A stretch of 64,000 nucleotides of DNA, from assembly GCA_038502055.1 (NCBI GenBank), contig JAXRKN010000043.1, forward strand, positions 3,100,001 through 3,164,000, in the 5' to 3' direction. The stretch's first letter is position 1; every line of letters starts with the position of its first letter. The stretch is from Tanytarsus gracilentus. Lineage: Eukaryota; Arthropoda; Insecta; Diptera; Chironomidae. The notes below the pieces were generated by a model that did not search any database, was not told the origin of the DNA, and saw only the letters and a program-made list of their open reading frames with translations. Made by a program: the position numbers and the translations under genes. Of the stretch, positions 26,678-36,852 are shown piece after piece.

Positions 26678-26932
26678 TTAAAACTTTAACTTAGTAACTT
26701 TTTCCGCGACGAAGTTCTGACCTCGTTTACAGCTGCTCGATGAGTACGAAAGTGCTTCTGTTATCGTCGTTTTATCCTGCGAGAAGCACATCATATAAAT
26801 TTTCCACGGACGCCACTGAAAACTTCCAATAATGTGATTTTCGGGAAGTAAAAGGACAAAGAACTTTTGTTGCTTTACTTCCAGTACATGCGCACTTATT
26901 TTGTTTGCAACATCAAAAGCACTTTTAACGAA
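26678..26932 (-). other. GC-richer island with open reading frame, possible terminal exon
   Basis: On the minus strand the frame is open for 84 codons from just after an acceptor-like TTTAG (26933-26937) to a TAA at 26680-26678. It includes GSFQWRPWKIYMMCFSQDK. There is no upstream start or partner exon in view and no family match. A frame this long can occur by chance in the window, so this is only a candidate. Confidence 0.2.
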
Positions 26933-27565
26933 CTAAATTTAAATTGACTGTTCGACAATCAAACATGAAAATCAACATTGATATTCAGACTCATGATGGC
27001 AAACATTTATTTGTGTTGATTTGCATATGAATGGGTTTTGCACGTAAGCTGTCGACTTGTGCATGTTGAGCATGAAAATTATTAGAATTAAATTAATTTT
27101 GAGCTTTTAAGCTCTTAAAATATAAAAATTTTTTTTTTAATTTTTTATTTTATTTTAATTTTTATTTGAAAATATTTCGTTTTTAAAAATTCCCTTTGCA
27201 ATCATAATGAGAAGATTTTCAAGTTTTACAAATTAAAATTTTCTTTAATTTCAAATTTCTTTTGTCTAAATTTCATTCATTTTTAGGAAATTCCAACTAC
27301 TTCACTTTTATCGTTTACATTAACACGAAAAAAAACATTCAACATAATTAATTCGTACTCCATTAACCGCCTAATTATAATTCCATTACCAAAATATTTT
27401 ACAATTTTTCCCTTCGCATATCTGCGCGATAAGAAAGTAAACAAAAGAAACTTCAACGAATGTCCCAATTTTAATTGCTGTTGATCCAAGACGTGATATC
27501 TCCACTGACAATTTTATCACAATTGCGGTTGACACACGAAACATAATTGATAGGGCTTCGAATTT

Positions 27566-27603
27566 TATAAATGCACATGAAGTGCCTGACACAGATGTTA
27601 GTT
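27566..27603 (+). promoter_or_regulatory. core promoter of protease homologue 1
   Basis: TATAAAT (27566-27572) lies about 33 bases before a TTAGTT initiator-like site (27598-27603). The ATG follows at 27626. Confidence 0.5.
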
Positions 27604-27625
27604 TATATCAAAAATTGTCGAGAGA

Positions 27626-28682
27626 ATGAAGTGCCAAGCGATTTTATTATTGTCACTGTTTGCGGTCGGTGCCAAAAATAAATTTAATTGAATTATTTGG
27701 GTGGAATTTAATTGCAAACTCATACACAGGTTGCACACGGGATGATAAATTCAGATCAGTCAGAAAATCAGCCATATTATGCATATGTTACGTTTGCGAG
27801 TCTCCAGACCAGCTTTTATGGTGGCGGTGCATTAATAAGTTTTCAACATGTGGTCACTTGTGCTGCAAATGTTCGAGGGTGAGGAATTTTTAAATATTTT
27901 AAAATTAAATTAAATTATTGCAGTTTTTCGAATCTGCAATTAATTAATTTAAAAAACTGCAATAAAATTTTAAAAAGTTACACTCTTGCAAAAAATGCAT
28001 TAATTAAATTACATAAATTTAGTTTCACAATGTGGCGAATTGGAGTCGGTTCGAATGCACGCTCAATGCACCGAACGATAACCACAAATCGAGCAGTTGT
28101 TCATCCCGACTATTTTGAGGACATTCCCAATAATGTTCGAGCGAATGATATTGGAATTATTTTTGCACTCGCTCCGATTGAGAGAACACCACATATTTTT
28201 CCAATCATGATGGCACCTTTTGGTATTCAAAATTTAACGAATATTCAGGGAATGATTTTAGGATTTGCTGGAGCGACGACACAAGGTAATGAGGGACTTG
28301 AAAATATGCAAGCCGGTCATGTAAGGATTATGTCCGAAGTTGAGTGTGCTCAAGCTTATCCAAATGCTGCTCAGCGACCGGGCGTGTTTTGTGCTTCAGA
28401 TCCAACAAGAAGAAGCAATTTTTGTCTTGGCGACCAGGTTAGAAAATTGTTTGTTAAATTTATATTTTTGTAATTTTATAATTTCTCAGGGCGGTCCGTA
28501 CACAATTGTTTCAAGAGATGTCGAGTATATGGTATAATGAATTTTTTTTCCTAATTAGAGAGTTTTATAATTTTTTTAATTAGGTTGGAATCGCTTCTTT
28601 GCCAGGATGCGGCACACCCGCGAGCTCTTACACAACTGTTGCTAATTTCCGTGAATGGATTCGAGATGAAACTGGAGTTTAA
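27626..28682 (+). CDS. serine protease homologue 1 (S1 family, catalytically dead)
   Basis: Exons 27626-27664, 27730-27878, 28023-28437, 28490-28531 and 28584-28682 encode 247 residues with a signal peptide (MKCQAILLLSLFAVAHG). The chymotrypsin fold is recognisable: a GGGALIS block before the histidine site, NDIGIIFAL for Asp102, GDQGGP for the serine site, and VGIASLPGCG near the end. The histidine loop reads TCAAN instead of TAAHC, so His is Asn. The serine motif has Gln for Ser. Asp alone remains, so it cannot be an active protease. Such secreted homologues usually act as decoys, cofactors or binding proteins in haemolymph or gut. It is the first of three tandem homologues on the plus strand. 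The first donor (GTCGGT) is weak, but the phase fits. Confidence 0.85.
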
Positions 28683-29245
28683 AATTATTTAATTATTTTT
28701 TAAGTTTTAAATTGTTTGAGGGTGGTGGAAAGATTGATTAAAAAATTAAATATTTTTAATAAAAAAATAATAAAATTGTTGTTATGACAGAAATAATTTT
28801 CATGAGGCGCCTTTTGTTGATTTCATTACATTTTCTGAGTATTTTTATCCAGTCTACATTGAGTGTGGTCGTGATAAAAAATAATTGCTGTACAAAAAAA
28901 TAAGATCGATGAGTTTTATGTTGAAAATGTTAAAGACGCACAACGTGATTGTAGGTGAATCACAATTTTTTTGCTTTTGTCTAAAGACGTCTTTAACTCG
29001 ACTGATAAAATAAATATTTTATTGAGGTGTGAAAAATTAGCAAAAACTAGAATAAAATTACCAAAAAATTTACTACAATTACGCCGAAAGCTTATCAACT
29101 GTCATGTTAGCTCGATTTTACCATAATCGATTAAATTTCGCGATGTGTGATAAGAGAAAATTTAAAGAAACTTTTTTGCTAATTAAAAAGAGTCGCAGAC
29201 GTTCTTAGAAATTCGCTGAAACCATATCGCGAGTGTTGTGAAGTC
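28683..29245. other. spacer between protease homologues 1 and 2
   Basis: The 3' flank of homologue 1 and upstream region of homologue 2. Two GATA sites, CTTATCA (29091-29097) and TGATAAG (29148-29154), lie 150 and 95 bases before the next ATG. No TATA box is seen. Confidence 0.5.
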
Positions 29246-30321
29246 ATGAGAAATTTTTTCTTTGCAATTTTGACGATTTGTCTCGTTTTTTGGGTAAGAA
29301 ATTCCATAAAATTCCTTCAAATATGCTAAACATTTCCCTTCTAGTCCTCAAATGCCATATTTTCAGGTCAAAGCTTCGAAAATATTCCAGCACCACACTT
29401 TGCACGCATAAATTTCATTCGCACTGGTATTCCGGGTGGGATTCTTCTCGCAGCTGGTGGCTCAATCATAAGTAACCGTCATGTCCTTTGCGCCGCTCAC
29501 ACTTTACAAACAGGCAACACAGTCATAAACGTTCATGTTGGCGGAAACACGAGACAATCTCAACGGCAAATTGCAATTGAAAGAACTCTTCAACATCCTG
29601 ATTATGTTCATACATCGCGAGTCAACGATATTGGAATTGTTTTCTTAATTTCTAATTTGGGTTTTAGCTTGACAGTCAGACCGATTATTTTACCTTCAAA
29701 TTCAAATGCTGAAATTCCATTTGAAAATATTCAAGGTCAAGTTCTTGGATTCGGAGGTACCGCCAATAATGTTCAACAAGGATCGAGTGAGTTTTTTCCG
29801 TTACAAATTAAAAATTTTATAATTTTACAATAAAGAAAAAGTAGGCACTGAGAAAATTTAAAAAATGATGGTCAGTGATAAAATTTTTAAATATTTTTTA
29901 TGTTCAAATCGTCACTAAATAATATATTTAAAAGTCATCGTTATTTTCAAAAAATTCTCAGTTTCTACTTTTCTTTATTGCGATTTTCAAAATTTTATTT
30001 TCCGTTATAATTTTTATTAATATTCCAGACATCCTTGAAGGAGCTTTTACTCGAATTACAAACTCAACTCGATGTCGCAGCTTTTTCCCAGTTATGACAA
30101 TCGAACTTGTTTTCTGTGCTGAGGATAATCTTCGTAGGTCTGACTTTTGTGAGCAAGACATTGGCGGTGGTTTTACTATGCTCGACCGTGGCAATGAAAT
30201 GCTTGTTGGAATTGCCTCACAACATCGCTGCGTCACTAATACAAATATTCCGAGCATCCCATCTTTATACACGAGAGTAACGCCATATTTAGAGTGGATT
30301 AGAATTGAGACAGGACTTTAA
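29246..30321 (+). CDS. serine protease homologue 2 (S1 family, serine replaced)
   Basis: Exons 29246-29293, 29345-29786 and 30029-30321 encode 260 residues with a signal peptide (MRNFFFAILTICLVFWSSNA). The histidine is present (LCAAHTLQ), although the partner Cys is Thr. The aspartate is present (NDIGIVFL). The serine motif GDSGGP reads QDIGGG, so the nucleophile is Ile and the enzyme should be inactive. The last block has the expected helix ending YLEWIRIETGL. The second intron (29787-30028) contains a foldback insertion. It is tandem with homologues 1 and 3 and about equally diverged from both. Confidence 0.87.
29828..29980. mobile_element. foldback (palindromic) insertion inside intron 2 of homologue 2
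   Basis: Left arm 29828-29858 starts CAATAAAGAAAAAGTAGGCA. The right arm 29950-29980 is its near-complete reverse complement (ends CTACTTTTCTTTATTG). The interior is also partly self-complementary. A 10-base direct repeat TTTTCCGTTA flanks the structure at 29794-29803 and 29998-30007, but not directly at the arm ends. This fits a small MITE or foldback element; no coding capacity. Confidence 0.6.
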
Positions 30322-30738
30322 TTTATAAACTTTAATTTATTGCCAAATAAAGCGAGAAATTTAATCGAAAAAATAAACTATTGATTTATTTTCGTTGAAT
30401 TAAACTTGTGAAATTGAAATTACTAAAATGCCATCAATCACACGCACTAACGAACTTAATTGAAATGTGAAAAATAGTTTTTCGATTAACTAGTCGAAAG
30501 CGAGGAAATTCCAGATGATTAGTGCGGAATTGGGTTTTGATTTTACGAAAAACTGGAAATTGTAATTTTTTCTCGAATAAATCATTTAATTGTTACCACT
30601 TACATCAACTGTCTTTTTACTAATGTTGTCATTAACTGACATTCTTATCAGCAAAATGATAAAATCAATTAATCATTCACAAAATTTTCCTATAAAAGAG
30701 CTCGCGTTGCTTTGAAAGTTTTTAATTAATTTTTAGAC
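30322..30738. other. spacer and promoter of protease homologue 3
   Basis: The 3' flank of homologue 2 runs into the upstream region of homologue 3. A GATA site CTTATCA is at 30644-30650 and a second TGATAA is at 30658-30663. Confidence 0.55.
30691..30700 (+). promoter_or_regulatory. TATA box of protease homologue 3
   Basis: TATAAAAGAG lies 48 bases before the ATG at 30739, which leaves a 5' leader of under 20 bases. Confidence 0.65.
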
Positions 30739-31683
30739 ATGAAGAAGATTTTTTGTATCGCACTTTTGTGTGTTTTTGTGCAAGCGAATCAACAGTTTGT
30801 TCCATACATTGTGAATGGAATTCGAGCGCCTGTTGCACCCTATTTTGCATACATTCAGTTCTTTCAGGGTAATAACAATGCGTGGGGAGGCGGCGCTCTT
30901 GTATCGAGCCAGCATATCGTGACATCGGCATCAATCGTTCAGCCGTGAGTAAAATAGTGAAAAATATTGAAAAATGTGAGAGTGCAATTTTAAAATCAAT
31001 GGATGGAACTTTTTTAAATTTTCAATCAAGAGCTTTTTTAAAAGCTTGAAATAAAATTGAGCTTTTACATTTTTTCTCATCCCTTATTCATGAACATGTA
31101 AAATATCACCAAATAATTTTTCAGCTTTGAGCGTATTCGAGTTTTCCTGGGTGGCAATTCACGTGACACTATGCGAGAACATGCCGTACACAATTTCACA
31201 GCACATCCGCAATTCGAAAGGAATTCACGAGCTTTTGATGTTTGTGTCGTTCGATTAGTTAATCCAATTACACCGTCAGCTGAAATTCATCCCATCGATC
31301 TACCGCCCACCTATCAACCACCACCCATCGACATGCCATTCGAGTATGAGGAAGTTTTCGTCGATGGAATCGGAATTACAGGAACGACAAGAGGAAATGA
31401 ACCGGCTCCATTTATTTATCGAAGTCACCAGAGAGTTACATCTGAAGAGCGTTGTCGAGGGTTTTTTGTAATTGAACCAGATCAAGCCTTTTGTGGTGAG
31501 GATCGTGAACAGCGGAGTAATGTTTGTAATGGAGATTTAGGGAGTCCCGTCATTGGAAACTATCGACGTCAGCAATATTTGGCTGGAATTGTGAGAATTC
31601 ATCCATCATGCGGTGTCAATCAACCTGCAGCGTACACAAGAATTTCATTTTTCAACATGTGGATTCGAGCACAGATGATTTAA
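30739..31683 (+). CDS. serine protease homologue 3 (S1 family, catalytically dead)
   Basis: Exons 30739-30944 and 31125-31683 encode 254 residues with a signal peptide (MKKIFCIALLCVFVQA). The N-terminal strand reads IVNGIRAPV, a degenerate IVGG site without a clear activation cleavage residue. The histidine loop is VTSASIV (His to Ser). The aspartate site is FDVCVVRL. The serine motif is NGDLGSP (Ser to Leu). A Pro-rich insert (YQPPPIDMP) sits between the aspartate block and the second barrel. Two of three catalytic residues are gone, so it is a non-enzymatic secreted homologue. It has its own TATA box and GATA sites. Confidence 0.87.
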
Positions 31684-31737
31684 AGGTTGAAAATTTTTGT
31701 ATATTTATGGAAATTTTGAAAATGACCACTTAATTAT

Positions 31738-31910
31738 TTTAATCTGAGGATTTATTTAAATCTAAGGATTAAATTTAAATCTATGTTTTAAATATAAGTC
31801 TAAGGATTTAATTATAAATCTAAGATTTTAATTTTAAATCTAAAGATTCAACAAATATTGAAGATTTAGTTTTAATTCAAAGATTTAATTTTTAATCTAA
31901 GGATCCATAA
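31738..31910. repeat. degenerate minisatellite
   Basis: About seven imperfect copies of a roughly 22-base unit containing TTTAAATCTAAGGATT follow closely after protease homologue 3. Copies differ by several substitutions and small indels. Confidence 0.65.
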
Positions 31911-34562
31911 CTAAATTTTTAAATTGCATTAAAAATTTAAAAATGTTTTAGATACAAACACGAGATAAATTTATGTGACAAATAAATCAAAGCTTTTTTC
32001 ATTCTCAGATTTTTTCTCTCAGCATTGCACATCGAGCATAGAAAGAGAAAAAAAATCGTGTTGCTAAAAATAATTTACAAATTTTTTATTCAGTTTCTAT
32101 TTCGCGTTCGCGGTGTTAACATCGAGTTAAAAAAATAAAATTGTGATTAATTGCAAAAATTGTGCAACGTGAATTTTTTATGTGTATGGCGCCCATTCAC
32201 TTTCTATGGAAGTGCAAAAGTAGCGATTTAAGTGGAATTTCAGCGGGGGAATGCTATAGTAACTTTTTTATAGCTTGTTAATTGTAAACGACAAATTGTT
32301 TAGATTTCAAATGGTGCGGCATCGAATGCCAAATGCGATTGCAACTGTACTCAAACATGCACTCACACATCGTCAGTTAGCAAGTGATAAATCCATTAAT
32401 TGAGTGAACACGCGGAATTTTAAATATAAAAAATTATTAATGTGGTAACAACTGCAGGAGCACAGGAAGAAATAAATCACTCATCGATTGGCGATGCCCG
32501 AAAAATTCTGTTGCAAAAAAAAATATGTGAGCAATTTTTTAACTGTTTTCTGTCATCTTTTGAGATTTAACACGCACATGACAATTCAATTTATTTAATT
32601 TCTTAATGGTTTCGATCGTCGAGGGATTTTTCACTTTTATTTCTCTCACGCGAATATAAATATTTACAGCTCGAGTGGAAAATTATTTTCATGCGATTAT
32701 TTCTGGAAAGAGTGCATTAAAAAAATTGCTTTAATCTCTTTGAAAGTCTCAATTAATTTTATGAGAACAAATTTTTGGGTTTTTTAATTAATTTAAAAAA
32801 AATAATGATGATAATGCAGGGGTTGAAGTAGATTAATCGTAAATTGTTGGATTAAAATAAAGGTTTGAAAATTTAACCTACAGAATTTTTTTAAATTTTA
32901 AGTTGTCATAGAATTTTTTTTCATAAGCCAACTTTTGTCGATCAAATCCCTGGAAAAATGTTTAAAAACAACTTAAATGATCTGGAAGAAATCAAAAGAT
33001 TTTAAAAAGTAATTAATTTGTCTTTTCAAGCTAATTAGGTTAAAATTATCCTCAGAACCCTCCCAAAAAAGTACTTAAGACAAACTTAATCCATCAAAAT
33101 GTTTCCGTCGCTTAAAAACTTTTTCTTACACGATGCTTGAACTTTTTCGCAATCTCAATTTCTTATAATCTTTGCAGTCTCAAAGTCAACATCTTGAACT
33201 TTCTGAATATTTTTCAATGTCTTAACCGCTTTTATTCTTTTCTTTTATCTTGAAATTAAACGTCACAAAAAATTATGAAAAAATGTTTTGGTGTCTCATG
33301 AAAAAAAAACAATTTAATTTATTATCAAGAAATGAGTGTCTGGAGAAGGAAAAAGTTCTCTCAGCCATTCACGATTAATTCAACTTTTCACCAAATAATT
33401 CCTTCGAATTCGTATCAGTCGTGTTCCGTCAATCGCAACATCAAATAAAGCAATTTTTTTGTCAGCGATTTAACTCGTCTAGCCAGTAAAAAAAGCACAC
33501 ACAAATCTTTTGGTCGTGAGAAAAAAATTCTGAGACGACACCTCGCAAATTACAAGAATGAAAAAGTTTTACGAATCTGTAAAAAAAATTCAATTTTATT
33601 TTTTATTGTCACTCCGGAATGATTTTCAACTTCCTTCGCATTTTAATTCAAATTTAATTCCGTTTAAAAGTTTTTTTGTTTGTCTAAAGCTTGAAAAAGT
33701 TTATGATTTAATTTAATTTTCCATGTGAGAACAATTAAGGAAAACTACACGATTTAAGCTCTGACAACACTACAAATAGACCAAATCCAAACTTTCGACT
33801 TGATGTGACAGTTAACATGGAAGAATTTTATGGCACTGTTGGCTCTTGACTATAAATCTGACACGAGTGTAAATGTCACAACCAGATTTTTATTTTACTG
33901 AAATGAAAAATATTTTTTATGTGACTTTAAATTGGTCTGATGGGAATAATTTGAAAAATAGCGCATGAGGGTGGATTTGAGTTTTTTATTGAATATCAGA
34001 GAAATTCTTAAAAATTTTAAAAGTGGAAATTTAAAATTATTTTTAAAAATTTTGCTCTAAATTAAATAATTTTTGAAATTTTTGTTTTGAAATTTCTTAA
34101 AAATAAATTCAATATTTTAATCCCATTAAAATATTCACCACTAATTGTTCATCAAACGAAGTGTCGTAGAACAGTTAGCATACTTGGCATCGAGCCAATA
34201 AAATTCTATTCAGTGAAGAAAAAATTATCGATAACGATCGAGTAAGAATCGCCTCAATAATCGACTACAAATTAAGCACTCAACTCATGAATCTAATATC
34301 AATTGCTTAGTAACTAAATTACTGCAAATTATTATTAATGAAATTCAGTCAATCTCTCACGCACTCAGCATCCATCGAGTTGTGTTTGTAAACAAATCCT
34401 CGACAAGTCACTCAACGAGAAGAAAAAGTAAATTGAGATTCGTTTTACGAAGTGGCGAAAGAGAGAAAAAGAGAATGAGAAAATGTGAAGGAAAATTTCG
34501 AGATTTTGAGACGTTCGCATACACAGAGTCGAGGAGTGAGCTGGATTGAAAAAGCATAAAAG

Positions 34563-34597
34563 TCAGTTAACCACTTGACTGCATCGCGATCGGTTGT
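34563..34597 (+). promoter_or_regulatory. isolated initiator + DPE core promoter
   Basis: TCAGTT (34563-34568, presumed +1 at 34565) is followed at +28 to +33 by GGTTGT (34592-34597). This is a full match to the DPE consensus RGWYVT at the exact spacing known from Drosophila. GAGA-rich sequence lies 75-115 bases upstream. No adjacent coding region is seen, so the transcript would have a non-coding or tiny first exon; an ATG at 34616 meets a GTAAAA donor after two codons. Confidence 0.4.
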
Positions 34598-35404
34598 TGA
34601 TAAAATTAACAGAAAATGAGAGTAAAATTTACGCTTTAAATATTTTGAAATATTTAGACATGTGCGAGAAAATTAATTTAAGGAAATATAATTAGTTTGA
34701 AAGTGAATTTCATCAAGGGAAAGAAACCTAAATATTAAGTCAAACTATAATTTCTATAGCAAAAATTCCCTTGACATTAATTAAAAATCTTTTCATCGCA
34801 AATAAAACAAAGTCATTAAATCACATCATAATCACAGTTCCAGCTGACGACGAGATTCAAGTTAGTTGCGCTGTAATTGATACACAGTTTAAATGTGTCA
34901 GTTGCTAATAAGTTTGAGTAAAATTTTTATTAACTTTGCGAGAGAAAACTTTTAAATAATAAAAATAAAAGTGTTTAATAAAAAATTTTGCGACTGACAG
35001 CTGAGTCAGCGTTTAATAATTTGAAGTGTTTTTCTTTTCTTGTTTTGCAACAAGCTCATACGCGAGACGTCGAAAAAACTTATCTGTCGTGACCCAATTA
35101 AAGCAAATATATGAATTTGCAATCGGAAACCTCGCTGTGAGTCATGTGAGTGTCATTTTTTTTATGCAAAATATTTTTTCACGCTTTGCATTTCCATAAA
35201 TTCATTATTTTTTAAACTATGAGTATTTGGCACTATGTGAATCGAGAGCGGTAAATGACTTAATTAGAGGTAGATCAAGTCATTAATTAGTGACTTGGCT
35301 ATCGAACGTGGCGAATTGCAAATTGCGGAGTCAATGGTGATTAAGAACGTGATTTATTAATGAATTAATGTAAGAGCACGTAAGGGCATTTAGTTTAAAA
35401 ATTG

Positions 35405-35525
35405 AAGGGGTGGACACATAATTTTTAAAAATTTAATTATTTTTTAAAAAATATAAAAAAATCTCATTTAAATATTTTTTTAAATCTTTAAGTAAGTTTA
35501 AATAATTATCGAGTGTCCACCCCTT
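35405..35525. mobile_element. short inverted-repeat element (MITE-like)
   Basis: AAGGGGTGGACAC (35405-35417) and its perfect inverse GTGTCCACCCCTT (35513-35525) bound about 95 bases of AT-rich sequence. No clear target duplication was found. It is non-coding and unrelated in its ends to the GGGTGAC family. Confidence 0.55.
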
Positions 35526-35833
35526 GTCAAAATGTTCTAAATTCATTTTTGCATCAGCAATAAATGAACAAAACTTTTCTCATGATAATTTTTTTATCCT
35601 CAAATTCAACGCAGAAAACTTTCAGCAATTGTCTTGACTCAAATGTGATGTCATCAATTTTTTTCGTACTTAATTTCTTGTTATCTCTTGAACAAAATTC
35701 TCATGTGGAATATTTCACCAAGTCAGTTGTTTACCAACATTTTCACTCTCCGGGCATTCGATTATGGCTCAAAAAATGTTTCAAAACCCACACGTGGGTG
35801 TTGCCGTGTAACCCACTTGTAACAGATCAGTAT

Positions 35834-35986
35834 TGGCTTCCCCTTTGGCTTCCCCTTCTGGCCTCCCCTTTTGGCTTCCCAAAAATGGCTTCCCAAAATG
35901 GCTTCCCAAAATGGCTTCCCAAAATTGCTTCCCAAATTGGCTTCCCAAATTGGCTTCCCAAAATGGTTTCCCAAAATGGCTTCCCA
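35834..35986. repeat. minisatellite, TGGCTTCCCAAAA unit
   Basis: About ten tandem copies of a 13-15-base unit, from GGCTTCCCCTTT variants at the left to TGGCTTCCCAAAA at the right. The open frames here are repeat translations, not genes. Confidence 0.9.
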
Positions 35987-36300
35987 CTGTGTTTCGACTG
36001 TGTTTCATTTTCCATTGTGTTTCATTTTCCACTGTGTTCCATTTTCCATTGTGTTCCATTTTCCATTGTGTTCCATTATCCATTGTGTTTCATTTTCCAT
36101 TGTGTTTCATTTTCCACTGTGTTCCATTTTCCATTGTGTTTCATTTTCCATTGTTTCATTTTCCATTGTGTTTCATTTTCCATTGTGTTCCATTTTCCAT
36201 TGTGTTCCATTTTCCATTGTGTTTCATTTTCCATTGTGTTCCATTTTCCATTGCGTTCCATTTTCCACTGTGTTCCATTTTCCACAGTGTTCCATTTTCA
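35987..36300. repeat. minisatellite, 17-base TTCATTTTCCATTGTGT unit
   Basis: About 17-18 tandem copies with few variants (TTCC for TTTC, CACTG for CATTG, one shortened copy near 36150). It directly abuts the preceding minisatellite. Confidence 0.92.
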
Positions 36301-36655
36301 GATCCATGCCAATCGATTCCTGGTCAAATTACGAGTTCAATGAGGTACATGAAGCCATACTTCTAAAAAATGGACATTAGTGGCATTCCTTGGACACTCC
36401 TGGCCGGCCGTGACGGTCATTCTTCAAAATCATCAATGCTAATCAATTCCTGATGCAATTACGAGTTCAACGAGGTACATGAAGCCATACTTTTAAAAAA
36501 TGGACATTAGGGGCACTACTGGCCGGCACTGATGGACATTGGTGGCACTCTTGGATGGCCATGATAGACATTCCTCAAATATCATCAATGCCTTTCGATT
36601 CCTGATACAACTACGAGTTCAACGACATACATGAAGCCATATAACAGGAAATTTG
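36301..36655. repeat. three direct repeats of 130-150 bases
   Basis: The block around ACGAGTTCAA, followed by ACATGAAGCCATA, recurs at 36331, 36461 and 36613. The first two copies are closest and share the 3' part ending AAAAAATGGACATTAG. Confidence 0.85.
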
Positions 36656-36804
36656 TATGAAAAATGGCATTTAGGGCTGTCCATGGCACGACCTGTGGTC
36701 ATGACCCTCATAATTCCTAAAATGGCCGAATCTAAATTCATAGACCTACCATTTGGCGAAAACTAGAAGTCTCTAGCTATCTCAGGAGCCGAGATCTCGA
36801 TGGA

Positions 36805-36852
36805 ACAGACGGACAGACAGACGGACAGACAGACGGACAGACAGACGGACGG
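36805..36852. repeat. ACAG/ACGG microsatellite
   Basis: Alternating ACAGACGG and ACAGAC words run for about 48 bases after a GAGATCTCGATGGA motif. Such runs are common near the ends of insect mobile elements. Confidence 0.85.

Larger units (their letters stand above)
23413..27625. other. gene-poor region, about 4.2 kb
   Basis: Mostly AT-rich with no assigned gene. It contains a decayed MITE (26018-26113) and a GC-richer island at 26678-26932 with an 85-codon open frame on the minus strand, described separately. The promoter of the first protease homologue lies at the right end. Confidence 0.5.

Noticed and set aside
35834..36300. Possible CRISPR-like direct repeats
   Set aside because: Units are contiguous 13-17-base tandem copies without unique spacers, and the genome is eukaryotic.
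35564..36380. Several long open frames on both strands (up to 259 codons)
   Set aside because: They are translations of the minisatellites in every frame; the residues are repeat words and there is no conserved domain.
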